From contig NZ_FNJO01000005.1 of NCBI RefSeq assembly GCF_900104095.1, forward strand, positions 124,001 through 188,000: a stretch of DNA of 64,000 bases, given 5' to 3'. Below, in pieces: positions 27,049 to 37,300 of this stretch; the first letter of the stretch is position 1; every line of letters starts with the position of its first letter. The position numbers and the translations under genes were made by a program. The stretch comes from Ralstonia sp. 25mfcol4.1. Lineage in GTDB: Bacteria; Pseudomonadota; Gammaproteobacteria; Burkholderiales; Burkholderiaceae. The notes beneath the pieces are model-generated. The model worked only from the letters and a program-made list of their open reading frames with translations. It searched no databases and was not told where the DNA came from.

Positions 27049-27114
27049 TATTGAGGCGGGGATAAAAGTCAATAATCACGCCTCGACCGCATCGAAAGTG
27101 ATGTTAAATCGACA

Positions 27115-27486
27115 TCAATCCGCCACGCCATGCTCCCGCAGCATCCGTTCGCATTCGTCCAGCATGTCGTGGGCGAAGGCTGACTGGTAGTTCGGGTCCA
27201 GGGCTTCCATCATCTCGTGCGATGCGTACAGCCCGGCTTCGCGGGACAGCGTGGCGGCCAGTTGGCGGGCCAGCTGGTCGCTCAGGTCAGACAACAGGCG
27301 CCGCTCGGACAGCGCCAGCTGCAGCTTCGAGCGCGACAGCCAGTTGCCGGCCAGCGTGGCGCCCTGGGCCTCGGTCATCCATTGGCCGTGTTCGTAAAAC
27401 GCGGATAGCCGTTCGGCCATCAGCGCAAACATCAGCGCCTTGCGGGTGTTGAAATCGATGCGGGGCGGCGGCGAGGCAGGGATCAT
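27115..27486 (-). CDS. Hypothetical protein (123 aa)
   Basis: ATG 27484-27486 (MIPASPPPRIDFNTRKALMF) gives 123 residues; a longer frame to 27651 overlaps the esterase gene. The protein looks helical and soluble, with conserved-looking blocks AERLSAFYEHGQWMT, SKLQLALSERRLLSDL and DMLDECERMLREHG. No motif points to a function and no signal peptide is seen. It lies 82 nt downstream of the esterase on the same strand and may share its transcript. Confidence 0.6.
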   Translation of the reverse strand: MIPASPPPRIDFNTRKALMFALMAERLSAFYEHGQWMTEAQGATLAGNWLSRSKLQLALSERRLLSDLSDQLARQLAATLSREAGLYASHEMMEALDPNYQSAFAHDMLDECERMLREHGVAD

Positions 27487-27568
27487 TGGCGAAGATTCTG
27501 AATGGCGGGGCGCGTGATGGTAACGCAACCGGTCACGCATCCGGCCGCGCAGTCTCCAGACTGGCTTG

Positions 27569-28240
27569 TCAGCCCAAGCGCGCCTGCAGCCATGTGCCGA
27601 TATCGGCGATTTCTTCCAGGCAGACCGAATGGGGCATGTTGCCGTACGCATGCCACGTCACCGGCTGGCCGCGTTCGGTGAGGAAATCGCGGGCGCGGGT
27701 GCCCAGGGTCAGGGGCACCACATCGTCGGCGGTGCCATGGGCGGCGAAGATCGGCGTGTTGGCGTTGGCCGGCGTGGCTTCGGCGGCGATCAGTTCGGGC
27801 GACGGAATGTAGGTGGACAGCGCGATCACGCCGGCCAGTGCCTGCGGGTGGGTCAGGGCCGTGGTGTAGGCGATGGCGCCGCCTTGCGAGAATCCGGCCA
27901 GCACGATGTTCGCGGCCGGAATGCCGCGCCCGTTTTCGCGGTCGATCAGGGCACGGATGGCGTCGCGCGACTGTTCGATGCCTGCCACGTCGGCCTTGCG
28001 GCCGGCTTCGTCGAGCGAATAGATGTCGTACCACGCGGGCATGACGTAGCCGCCATTGCAGGTGACCGGAATGGCCGGGGCATGCGGAAAGACAAAGCGC
28101 ACGGCCAGCGTATCGGGCAGGCCCAGCTCGGGCACCACGGGCACGAAGTCGCTGCCGTCCGCGCCAAGCCCATGCATCCAGATCACGGCGTGGGTCGGAT
28201 TCGGTGCGGTGTCGATTTCAATGGCGGGCAGCAAGCTCAT
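27569..28240 (-). CDS. Carboxylesterase, phospholipase/carboxylesterase family
   Basis: The 223-residue alpha/beta hydrolase has the nucleophile elbow GFSQGG (S118), acid D172/D173 in HGTADDVVP and base H204 in GNMPHSV. The opening VIWMHGLGADGSDFVPVVPEL is typical of the EstB/YpfH/acyl-protein thioesterase group. It is cytosolic, with no signal peptide. It probably cleaves short acyl esters; the natural substrate is unknown. Confidence 0.9.
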   Translation of the reverse strand: MSLLPAIEIDTAPNPTHAVIWMHGLGADGSDFVPVVPELGLPDTLAVRFVFPHAPAIPVTCNGGYVMPAWYDIYSLDEAGRKADVAGIEQSRDAIRALIDRENGRGIPAANIVLAGFSQGGAIAYTTALTHPQALAGVIALSTYIPSPELIAAEATPANANTPIFAAHGTADDVVPLTLGTRARDFLTERGQPVTWHAYGNMPHSVCLEEIADIGTWLQARLG

Positions 28241-28327
28241 GGCCGTTCCTGTGGATGCGGGAAAGCGGCCAGTATCGCACGGGCGCCGGGGCGTCCGTGC
28301 GACGGCTTGTCAGGCTTCCAGGCGGGG

Positions 28328-28627
28328 TCAGGCGGCCGTGGGAACGATCGGGATCGTGGCCAGGCCAGGGGTGCTGCGTGCCGGGGCGGCCTGCAGTTGG
28401 GGTGCTTCAGGCGGAGCCGACGCAAAGCGCCGGTCAGCCACGCCTTCCACGCCAGTGGCGTGTACCTCTTCGAGGAAGGCGATCATGTTGCGGTAGTAAT
28501 CGACTTGCATCTGCGCTTCAAGCAGGCGACGTTCTGCCTGGAAAAGCGTCAGCCTCATGTCTTGCAGTTCCTTCTCGGCGATTTTCTCTGGCGTCGGCGG
28601 ACTGAACAAGTTTGCAAGCGAACGCAT
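28328..28627 (-). CDS. Small coiled-coil protein (99 aa)
   Basis: The start ATG 28625-28627 (MRSLANLFSPPTPEKIA) is fixed by GGGAGG 9 nt upstream. Residues 15-60 form a long heptad-like helix (EKELQDMRLTLFQAERRLL, then EAQMQVDYYRNMIAFLEEV), followed by a Pro/Ala-rich tail. There is no signal peptide. No family is recognised. It stands alone; its promoter region faces the small RNA candidate on the other strand. Confidence 0.7.
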   Translation of the reverse strand: MRSLANLFSPPTPEKIAEKELQDMRLTLFQAERRLLEAQMQVDYYRNMIAFLEEVHATGVEGVADRRFASAPPEAPQLQAAPARSTPGLATIPIVPTAA

Positions 28628-28673
28628 GGCAGTTACCTCCCGGGGCTGTCGTACGGCTGGTGAGTCGTTTCGG

Positions 28674-28703
28674 TTGTGTGCGCGCCATGCGGTCAAATAT
28701 AGA
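28674..28703 (+). promoter_or_regulatory. Candidate promoter of the small RNA
   Basis: TTGTGT (28674-28679) and TATAGA (28698-28703) are 18 bp apart, which would start transcription near 28710, just before three hairpins. The -35 match is weak. Confidence 0.3.
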
Positions 28704-28709
28704 CGATCC

Positions 28710-28848
28710 GGCGCAAGGTACACGATGGGTCACCATGGACCATGTGGGCTCCCCCACAAGAATGATTGCCGTCACCCCGATGGTGGGGTAGATTTACCGC
28801 CCATCAGCCGGGAACAGCCTTGGGGCACGTCCCGGCTTTGTCTTTTTT
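28710..28848 (+). ncRNA. Structured small RNA candidate
   Basis: Inside the 494-bp stretch 28628-29121, which has no protein gene, three hairpins follow one another on the + strand: GTGGG/CCCAC (28744-28757), ACCCC/GGGGT (28774-28789), then AGCCGGGA/TCCCGGCT (28806-28837) followed by TTGTCTTTTTT. The last has the form of a Rho-independent terminator, yet no + strand gene lies upstream, which points to a free RNA of about 140 nt. It does not resemble the cobalamin riboswitch, although cobalt genes follow. No known RNA family is recognised. Confidence 0.42.
28806..28848 (+). terminator. Rho-independent terminator of the small RNA candidate
   Basis: An 8-bp stem AGCCGGGA/TCCCGGCT with a 16-nt loop is followed by a T-rich run ending in six T. 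It faces away from the upstream - strand gene and precedes the exported CobN gene by about 270 bp. Confidence 0.7.
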
Positions 28849-29022
28849 ACATCGGACCTTGCAGCGAACTTGCCGATTGTGGCGAAAGCTGCCGTTTGAA
28901 AGCGTTATCGGCGCCCGGCATGGCTAAAATCTGTCGTCGGTAAAAAAACCACATACCGTTAATCGCCTGCAACAGCGCGGGGCGAAGCGACGCAGTGCCG
29001 AGGTCGGATACGTCACAGCAGT

Positions 29023-29053
29023 ATGACGGGCAGGCCTGCCTGGCGGTTAGAAT
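29023..29053 (+). promoter_or_regulatory. Candidate promoter of the exported CobN gene
   Basis: TAGAAT (29048-29053) is a good -10 hexamer; ATGACG (29023-29028) matches four of six -35 bases but with a long 19-bp spacer. Transcription would begin after the ATG at 29023 and so favours the GTG start at 29122. Confidence 0.3.
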
Positions 29054-29121
29054 GCCGCGCCGGCGTCCCTTTTTTGCGCCGCTCCCTCACGCCCCTCTCC
29101 ACGCCTCAGTCCGATTCCGAC

Positions 29122-32100
29122 GTGTCCGCGATTCCTGCCGCCTGCCGGCGCCTGCTGCCATACCTTCTTGGCCTGTGCCTGATCCTGCCAGTGCTGGCAT
29201 GGGGCGCGCCGGTGCGCGTGCTGGTGGTGGCCTCGCAAACGCACCTGCTGCCGGCCGCCGCCGAGGCCTTCCGTGCCGTGCATGGCAACGCCGTCGCCGA
29301 CTTCACCTTCACGGCGACCGCACCTGATGCCGGCACCCTCGCGCAGGCGGACGTCATCCAGACGTGGTTCGTGCCGGCGGCGGTGCTGCGCCAGATGGCG
29401 CCCGGCGTGCGGCGGGCGCAGGCGCGGGGTGCGCTGGTGTCGGCCGCGCCAGGCGACGTGGCCGAAGCCGCCTGGCGCATCCACACCGATGCCACGCTGA
29501 ATGCGGCCGTCCAACCCTATTGGGACGCGGGCGGTGCCGACAATCTGGCTGCGGCGCTTGCGGCAGCTGTCGCTGCGCGCCAGCGCGCCGCCGGTGTGAC
29601 GCCGATCGCCGTGCCGCCGGTCAAGCCCGCGCCGGCCTCCGGCATCTACCACCCGCGCGCACCGCAGCCGTTCGCGTCGCTGGCCGCATACCTGCACTGG
29701 TATCGGTCGACGGGGCATGTGCGCGACGATGCACCGCTGGTCGGCATTTCGTTCTATGCCACGAACTACCGCCAGCGCGACCTGGCGCACGTCGATACAT
29801 TGGTCGATGCGCTGGAACGGCAGGGCATCGGCGCCGTGCCGGTGTTCGGGTGGCCGGTGTCGAGTCTCGATGCCTTGCTGACGCAGGACGGCACGACGCC
29901 GTTGCGCGCGCTGCTGGCCCTGAACCTGACGATCCCGCGCGCCGAAGACAAGGACTGGCTGGCGCGTCACGGCCTGCATACCATCAACCTGATTGCCACG
30001 CGCGACAGCGCCGCGGCCTGGCATGGCGACGTGCGCGGCATTGCCGGCGAGCGGCTGCCGCTGCTGCTGGGCGCGCCCGAACGCAGCGGCGCCACCGAGC
30101 CGGTGCTGTTCGCCACGCAGGAAGACCGCGACGGCGCGAAGGCGAGCGCCGCCGTGCCCGAGCGCGTGGACGCGGTGGTCGCGCGGGTGCGGCGCTGGAT
30201 CGCGCTGCAGGACAAGCCGGCGGCCCGCAAGCATGTGGCAGTGCTGTACTACAACAATCCACCGGGACGCGGCAACATTGGCGCCAGCTATCTGGCGACG
30301 CTGCCCACGCTCGCGCAGATCCTGCGGCAGTTGCATGCCGCCGGCTACGACACCGGTCGCGACATGCCCGACACCGCCACGCTGACCGCACTGCTGGAGG
30401 CCAACGGCCGCAATGTGGAGACCTGGTCGCCCGGCGAGCTGGACCGCATGGTGCGCGCCGGCCACGTCAAGCTGGTGCCGCTGGCGCAATACCGCCGCTG
30501 GTTCGATGCCTTGCCGGCGACGTTCCGTGATTCGGTGCTGCGCGCCTGGGGACCGCCCGAACGCAATCCGTTGATGCGCGCGCGAGATGCCAGCGGCGCG
30601 CCGGCCTTCGTGGTGCCAGGGCTGTTCTTCGGCAATGTGTTCGTCGGCCCGCAACCGCTGCGTTCCACCTTCGACAGGGCAATGGACGCCGCGCACGACA
30701 CCATCACGCCCCCGCCGCATTCGTATGTGGCGGCCTACCTGTGGTACCGCCATGCGTTTGGCACCGACGCCGTCGTGCATGTCGGGCGTCATGGCACGCT
30801 GGAATGGCTGCCCGGCAAGCAGGTGGGACAGTCTGGCGACGATGCGTCCGAAGTCCTGCTGGGCGACCTGCCGAATGCCTATATCTATATCCAGGATGGC
30901 GGGGGCGAGGCCATCCAGGCCCGGCGCCGCAGTGCGGCGGTACTGGTGAGCCATCTGGCGCCGCTGCTGGCTGCGGCCGGACAGCCGCCGGTGCTGGCAT
31001 CGCTGGACGAAGCCATCGAACAGGCCGATGCCACGCGAGACAGCGCGCCAGATCTGTCGGCGCAGTACCGGCAGCAGGCGCTCGAACAGATCCGGACACT
31101 GAAGCTGGACCGGCAACTGGCGCTGGACGCGAGCGCGCCGTGGGACACCATCGAGCCGGTCGTGCATGCCTTCCTGCACAAGGTGGAGGCCGAGCCGATG
31201 CCGCTGGGCATCCACGTGCTGGGTCAGATGCCGGCGCCCGCCGATCAGGCCGACGCGCTGGCGATGATGCTGGGCGCCCGCACCGGGACCGATCCGGCGC
31301 GTTTGCACGCCTGGGCCGCCGATCTGGTGGCAGGCCGCCAACCGGCCTTGGGCGAGGATGTCGGCGACGATGCGCGCCGTGCACTGGAGGCCGGCCGGCA
31401 ATGGCTGGCGGATCTGCGTGCATCGCCGCAGGCCGAGCTGGATGGGCTGATCACGGTGCTGGCGGGCCGCTATCTGCCCAGCGGGCCATTGGGCGATCCC
31501 GTGCGCGTGACCGACAGCCTGCCAACGGGCCGCAACCTGCACGCTTTCGACGGCGCCCGGATTCCCACGCGCGCCGCCTGGGCGCTGGGCAAGGCGATGG
31601 CGGGGCAGACGCTGGAACGCTTCCGCCGCGAACATGGCAATTGGCCCGAAACGGTGTCGATGGTGCTCTGGTATGGCGAGACCGAACGCCATCAGGGCGC
31701 AATGGAAGCCGAGGCGCTGTTCCTGATGGGCGTGGAGCCGGTGTGGAACGCGCGCGGCCATGTCGAGGACGTGCGGCTGATTCCCGATGCCGATCTGGGC
31801 CGGCCGCGCGTGAACGTGCTGCTGACCACGTCCGGCATCTACCGCGACGGGTTTGGCGACAAGATCGCCCTGCTGGACAAGGCCGCCCGGCTGGCCGCTG
31901 CTGCCGGAAATAATGCAATTAGCCGCCATGATCGGGACGTCGCCGCGGAGTTGGCCCGGCAGGGCGTGGGGCCGGAACAGGCCGGCAGGTTGGCGCGGGC
32001 CCGCGTATTCGCGGCCAGGCCGGGCAACTACGCGATCGGCGTGCAGCAGATGGTGGAGCAAAGCCGCGACGCCCAGGGGCCGCCCGATGTCCTGGCCCGC

Positions 32101-33120
32101 CAGTACCTGCGCTATATGAACTTTGCGTATTCGGCCGACGGCTGGGGCGAATCGGCGCCCGCTGCGCTGGCCAGCCATCTGAAATCGAACCAGGCGGTAC
32201 TGTTCTCGCGCACCAGCACGCTATACGGGGCGCTGGACAACGACGATACCTACCAGTACGCGGGCGGGCTGACGGCCGCCACGCGGGCTGTCAGTGGCGC
32301 GGCACCCCCGCTGTGGCTGCACAATCTGCGCCGGGAGGGGCAGACCCGGACCGTCGATGCGCGCACGTGGCTGGCCACCGAGTTGAACGCGCGCCAGTGG
32401 AATCCGAAGTGGATTGCCGCGATGCAGCGGTCGGGCTACGCGGGGGCTCGCGAGATGTACAAGGAAGTGGAGCACCTGTACGGCTTCCAGGCGACGGTGC
32501 CCGAGCAGATGCCGGGCGCATTCTGGCAGCAGACCTACGACGTCTATGTGGCCGACAAGCTCGGCATGGGCATGGACGCGTTCTTCCGCGCAGCCAATCC
32601 GCATGCGCGGCAGGGCATCCTGGCGCGCCTGCTGGAAGTGGATCGCCAGGGCAGCTACCGCTTCACCGATGCCGAGCGCCGCGAACTGCTGCGCCAGTAC
32701 GCGGAAAGCGTGCAACGCGACGGGCTGTCATGCACGGCCAATACCTGCGGCAACCCGGTGCTGATGGCCCATGTCGCACGCCAGGGCAAGGCCGCGCGTA
32801 TCGACATGAAGGCGCTGGGCCGTGAACTGGCCGATGCGGTGGTTGGGCCGGCGGGGCAGGGCGCAAAGGCGCGGCCTTCGCCCTCGCAGACGAAGGCCGC
32901 GCCGGTGCATCCGGTGCCTGCGGCCGCTGCCGTGCCTGCCGCGCCGGCCATCGCGCAGGCGGATACGGAACGCGTGGCCGGCCAGCGGCTGGCGCCACAG
33001 GCCGTACCGGCGTCGGCCGCCCCCGCCGAACGCGGGCGCCACCTGGCGCTTGCGCTGATGCTGGCGGCGCTGACGATCGGCGCCGGTGCCATTGCCGCGT
33101 GGCGCAGAGGCAGGCGTTAG
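29122..33120 (+). CDS. CobN paralogue with signal peptide and C-terminal membrane anchor
   Basis: From GTG 29122 the protein has 1332 residues and begins with a Sec-type signal (MSAIPAACRRLLPYLLG, hydrophobic core, cleavage near LAWGA). The frame opens earlier at ATG 29023, which would put 33 extra residues ahead of the signal. The body is CobN/BchH-like, with HVGRHGTLEWLPGK (H553, H557), LPTGRNLHAFD and NPKWIAAMQRSGY. After a long Ala/Pro/Gln linker (about 1240-1305) comes a C-terminal membrane helix (LALALMLAALTIGAGAIAAW) ending RRGRR. This predicts a type I membrane protein with its chelatase-like domain in the periplasm, away from the cytoplasmic AAA subunits. It lies 144 nt before cobW. 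Function is unknown: a periplasmic step in cobalt or tetrapyrrole handling is inferred. Confidence 0.82.
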   Translation: MSAIPAACRRLLPYLLGLCLILPVLAWGAPVRVLVVASQTHLLPAAAEAFRAVHGNAVADFTFTATAPDAGTLAQADVIQTWFVPAAVLRQMAPGVRRAQARGALVSAAPGDVAEAAWRIHTDATLNAAVQPYWDAGGADNLAAALAAAVAARQRAAGVTPIAVPPVKPAPASGIYHPRAPQPFASLAAYLHWYRSTGHVRDDAPLVGISFYATNYRQRDLAHVDTLVDALERQGIGAVPVFGWPVSSLDALLTQDGTTPLRALLALNLTIPRAEDKDWLARHGLHTINLIATRDSAAAWHGDVRGIAGERLPLLLGAPERSGATEPVLFATQEDRDGAKASAAVPERVDAVVARVRRWIALQDKPAARKHVAVLYYNNPPGRGNIGASYLATLPTLAQILRQLHAAGYDTGRDMPDTATLTALLEANGRNVETWSPGELDRMVRAGHVKLVPLAQYRRWFDALPATFRDSVLRAWGPPERNPLMRARDASGAPAFVVPGLFFGNVFVGPQPLRSTFDRAMDAAHDTITPPPHSYVAAYLWYRHAFGTDAVVHVGRHGTLEWLPGKQVGQSGDDASEVLLGDLPNAYIYIQDGGGEAIQARRRSAAVLVSHLAPLLAAAGQPPVLASLDEAIEQADATRDSAPDLSAQYRQQALEQIRTLKLDRQLALDASAPWDTIEPVVHAFLHKVEAEPMPLGIHVLGQMPAPADQADALAMMLGARTGTDPARLHAWAADLVAGRQPALGEDVGDDARRALEAGRQWLADLRASPQAELDGLITVLAGRYLPSGPLGDPVRVTDSLPTGRNLHAFDGARIPTRAAWALGKAMAGQTLERFRREHGNWPETVSMVLWYGETERHQGAMEAEALFLMGVEPVWNARGHVEDVRLIPDADLGRPRVNVLLTTSGIYRDGFGDKIALLDKAARLAAAAGNNAISRHDRDVAAELARQGVGPEQAGRLARARVFAARPGNYAIGVQQMVEQSRDAQGPPDVLARQYLRYMNFAYSADGWGESAPAALASHLKSNQAVLFSRTSTLYGALDNDDTYQYAGGLTAATRAVSGAAPPLWLHNLRREGQTRTVDARTWLATELNARQWNPKWIAAMQRSGYAGAREMYKEVEHLYGFQATVPEQMPGAFWQQTYDVYVADKLGMGMDAFFRAANPHARQGILARLLEVDRQGSYRFTDAERRELLRQYAESVQRDGLSCTANTCGNPVLMAHVARQGKAARIDMKALGRELADAVVGPAGQGAKARPSPSQTKAAPVHPVPAAAAVPAAPAIAQADTERVAGQRLAPQAVPASAAPAERGRHLALALMLAALTIGAGAIAAWRRGRR

Positions 33121-33264
33121 CGGCCGCCGATGCGTACCAAGTCGCGACCCGTCGTGGATTGCATCGCCCGCGCGGCAGCGGGACATCCCGTCCTCACATG
33201 CAAATAGACAGCCCCTGCCGATCTCCGTATCCTGATCGCCTTCGCAAATTCCGCCCGAGCCTCC

Positions 33265-34329
33265 ATGCAAACCTCCAAGATTCCGGCCACCATCGTCACG
33301 GGCTTCCTTGGCAGCGGCAAGACCACGCTGCTGCGCCATATTCTCGATAACGCCAACGGCCGCCGCATCGCGGTGATCGTCAACGAATTTGGCGAACTGG
33401 GCATCGACGGCGAGATCCTCAAGGGGTGCGGTATCGGCTGCGACGACGCGGGCGAGCCCACCGGCCAGCTTTACGAACTGGCCAACGGCTGCCTGTGCTG
33501 CACGGTGCAGGAGGAATTCTTCCCCGTGATGGAGCAGCTGCTGGAGCGCCGCGACCAGATCGACCACGTGCTGATCGAAACGTCGGGCCTGGCGCTGCCC
33601 AAGCCGCTGGTGCAGGCCTTCCACTGGCCCACCATCCGCAATGCCTTCACGGTAGATTCGGTGGTCACCGTGGTCGATGGGCCCGCCGCGGCGGCCGGCC
33701 AGTTCGCCGCCAATCCGGTGGCGGTGGACGCGCAGCGCCGCGCCGATCCGAACCTCGACCATGAGTCGCCGCTGCATGAACTGTTCGAAGACCAGCTGGC
33801 TAGCGCGGACCTGGTGATCCTGAACAAGACCGACCTGATGGACGCCGCGCAGATCGCCAGCGTGGAAGCCCTGGTTCGGCCCGAGATCCCGGCCGAGGTC
33901 AAGATCGTGCCGGCGCAGGCAGGCACGCTCGACGTGGGCATGCTGCTGGGCCTGCAGCGTGCGTCGGAAGACACGATTCACCTGCGCCCCGACCATCATG
34001 GCAGCGCCGACGACCCCGAGCACGCCGATCACCATCACGACGAGTTCGAATCGGTGGTGGTCCGGGCCGGCACGGTGGACCGCGATGCGCTGGTGGCTGC
34101 GCTGCAGAAGCTGGTGGCCGAGCACACGATCTATCGCGTGAAGGGCTTCGCCACGCTGCCGGGCAAGGCCATGCGGCTGGTGCTGCATGGCGTGGGGCAG
34201 CGTTTCGACAGCTATTTCGATCGCGCGTGGCGTGCCGGCGAGCCCCAGGGCACGCGCGTGGTGCTGATCGGCCAGGAACTCGACGGCGCCGTGTTGCAGG
34301 CATCGCTGGATGCCGCGCTGGCGCGCTGA
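33265..34329 (+). CDS. cobW: CobW-type G3E GTPase, cobalt chaperone
   Basis: The 354-residue protein has the P-loop GFLGSGKTT (residues 13-21), the metal-binding CLCCTV motif, Walker B-like VLIETSGLALP and the NKTD guanine-specificity motif. A His/Asp-rich loop (DHHGSADDPEHADHHHDEFE) lies between the GTPase and C-terminal domains. G3E GTPases of this branch deliver Co(II) to cobaltochelatase. cobN starts 30 nt downstream, so the pair is cotranscribed. Binding of Zn rather than Co is the main alternative for this superfamily, but the cobN neighbour supports cobalt. Confidence 0.94.
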   Translation: MQTSKIPATIVTGFLGSGKTTLLRHILDNANGRRIAVIVNEFGELGIDGEILKGCGIGCDDAGEPTGQLYELANGCLCCTVQEEFFPVMEQLLERRDQIDHVLIETSGLALPKPLVQAFHWPTIRNAFTVDSVVTVVDGPAAAAGQFAANPVAVDAQRRADPNLDHESPLHELFEDQLASADLVILNKTDLMDAAQIASVEALVRPEIPAEVKIVPAQAGTLDVGMLLGLQRASEDTIHLRPDHHGSADDPEHADHHHDEFESVVVRAGTVDRDALVAALQKLVAEHTIYRVKGFATLPGKAMRLVLHGVGQRFDSYFDRAWRAGEPQGTRVVLIGQELDGAVLQASLDAALAR

Positions 34330-34359
34330 CCGCTGACACAGTCGAAAGCGACCCAGGCG

Positions 34360-37300
34360 ATGCATCTGCTGTCCACCCGGCCCGGCGGCTTTGTCGAAGA
34401 CAGCGCCGTGGTGCTGCGCATTGCGCAGACGCCGGGCGACATCGTCATCCTGAGCGCGGCCGACACCACGCTATCGCTGCTGGCCGCCGCCGTGCCCAGG
34501 CTGGGCGCCGACTACCCGAGCGTGCGGCTGGCCAACCAGATGTACCTGCGCCAGCCGGCGTCGCTCGATCTCTATATCGACGACGTCCTGCAGTACGCGC
34601 GGGTGGTGGTGGTGGACCACCTGGGCGGGGCCAGTGACTGGGCCTACGGGCTGGAGCGGCTGCCCGAACTGGCGCGCGCCCGTGGGCAGTTGCTGGTGAT
34701 GTTCTCGGGCGACCTGGAAGAAGACGACAACATCGGGCGGCTTGGCAGCGCGCCACCGGCGCTGTCGCACCAGCTCTGGCGCTATCTGCGCGAGGGCGGG
34801 GCGGCCAATGCCGAGCAGTTCTTCCGCTGCCTGGGCCAGCATGCCTATGGCCACACGGTGCCGGTGCTTCCGGCGCAGGTGCTGCCGCAGGCCGCGCTTT
34901 ACCATCGCGATCATGGCGTGGCCACGGTGCACGACTGGCAGCGCGAATGGGCGGCGCGCGGGCTCGATGGCGCGCCCGTGGTGGCGCTGCTGTTCTACCG
35001 GTCGCACCTGCAGGCCGGCAATACCGATGTGTTCGACGCGATGGCCGACGCGCTGCTCGACGCAGGCCTGTGTCCGCTGCCGCTGGCCGTCAGTTCGCTC
35101 AAGGAGCCGATCTGCCGCGAGGTGCTGCAGCGGCTGTGCGACGCCCACGGCGTCTCGCTGGTGCTCAATACCACGGCGTTCTCGGTGGCGTCGCTCGACA
35201 CGGCGGGCGAAGCCGATAGTCCGCTGGCCAACGACGCCCCGGTGCTGCAGGTGATCCTGAGTGGCGGCAATCGCGAGGACTGGCTGGCCGACAGCCAGGG
35301 CCTGGGCACGCGCGACGTGGCCATGCACGTGGCGATGCCCGAGGTGGACGGCCGCATCATCACGCGCGCGGTGAGCTTCAAGGGGCTGGCGTATCGGTGC
35401 CCGCATACCGAGGTCGATGTGGTGCGCTATCGGCCCGACGCCGGGCGAGTGGGTTTCGTGGCCGAACTGGCGCGCCGCTGGTGCCGGCTGCGCACGCTGC
35501 CGGCCGCCAAAAAGCGCCTGGCGCTGATCCTTGCCAACTACCCGGCCAGCGAAGGGCGCATCGGCAATGGTGTCGGGCTCGACACGCCGGCGTCGGTGGT
35601 GCGGATCCTGGCCATGCTGAAGGACGCCGGCTATACCGTGGGACCGCTGCCTGCCGATGGCGATGCGTTGATGCAGGGCCTGACGCGCGGCGTGACCAAC
35701 GATCTGGCGCAGCATGCGTGGCGGCCCGCGTTCCAGAGCGTGGCGATGGCCGACTACTGCGAGTGGCTCGCGCAACTGCCGCAGGCCAACCAGGACGCCA
35801 TCACCGCCCGGTGGGGCAGCCCGGACGCCGATCCGATGGTGCGCGATGGCCGCTTCATGATTGCCGGCGTGCGCACCGGCAATGTGTTCGTCGGTATCCA
35901 GCCCGCCCGAGCGTATGGCGTGGACGACTACGCCAGCTATCACGATGCCGAACTGGTGCCGCCGCACGGCTACCTGGCGTTCTATTTCTGGCTGCGGCAC
36001 ACCTTCGGCATCGATGCCGTGGTGCATGTCGGCAAGCATGGCAACCTGGAATGGCTGCCGGGCAAGAGCGTGGCGCTGTCGGATGCCTGCTGGCCCGACG
36101 CGATCCTGGGCCCGCTGCCGCACCTGTATCCGTTTATCGTCAACGACCCCGGCGAGGGCGCGCAGGCCAAACGGCGTGCCCAGGCCGTGATCATCGATCA
36201 CCTGATGCCGCCGCTCACGCGCGCGGAGAACTACGGGCCGCTGCAGGACCTGGAGCGCCAGGTGGACGAATACTACGAGGCGTTGACCGTGGACCCGCGC
36301 CGCGCGAAGCTGCTGCGCCGCGAGATCCTGAAATCGATCGTCGGCCAGCAGTTGCACCGCGAACTGGGTATCGACGCCCCGTCCAGTGGCGACGAGGAAG
36401 ACGCGCTGCTGAACCGTACCGATGCCTGGCTGTGCGAACTGAAGGAGTCCCAGATCCGGGACGGCCTGCATGTGTTCGGCCAGTCGCCGCAGGGTCGCCA
36501 GCGCCGCGATACGCTGGCCGCGCTGGCGCGCTTTCCGGTGGGCGATGGGCTCGACGGGCGGGGCAGCCTGCTGGGTGCGCTGGCGCAAGACCTGTCGCTG
36601 GGCGATGGCTTCGATCCGCTCGACGCGGACTGGGCCGCGCCCTGGACTGGACCCCGCCCCGAGGCGCTGGCCGCCGTGGATGACGCGCCGTGGCGCCATC
36701 ATGGTGATACGCGCGAGCGGCTGGAAGTGCTGGCACTGCGCCTGCTGGATGAAGACGCGCCGGCCGGGCCGCAGTCGGCCGCCGTGCTGGCACGCCTGCG
36801 CGAACACGTGGCGCCGCGTCTGGATGCTTGCGGCCCGCAGGAGCTGCTGCAACTGGAGCGCGGGCTGCGGGGATGCTTCGTGCCCGCCGGGCCAAGCGGC
36901 GCGCCATCGCGCGGCCGCCCCGACGTGCTGCCCACCGGGCGCAACTTTTATTCGGTCGACACGCGCGCCGTGCCCACGCGCACGGCCTGGACGCTGGGCC
37001 TGCGCGCGGCCGACCAGCTGATCGAGCGGCACCTGCAGGAGCACGGCGAGTACCCGCGTGCCGTGGGGCTGTCGGTCTGGGGCACGGCCACCATGCGCAC
37101 GGGCGGCGACGATATCGCGCAGGCCATGGCGTTGCTGGGGGTTCGGCCCAAATGGGCGCATGGCAGCCATCGCGTGGTCGATTTCGAGATCCTGCCGATG
37201 GCCATCTTCGACCGCCCGCGCGTGGACGTGACGCTGCGGGTGTCCGGCTTCTTCCGCGATGCATTCGCCAACCTGGTGGCGATTTTCGATGCCGCCGTGC

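Noticed and set aside
28628..29121. Cobalamin riboswitch before the cobalt genes
   Set aside because: I looked for the B12-box and the GCCACTG-type core and found neither on the + strand; the hairpins seen do not form the expected fold.
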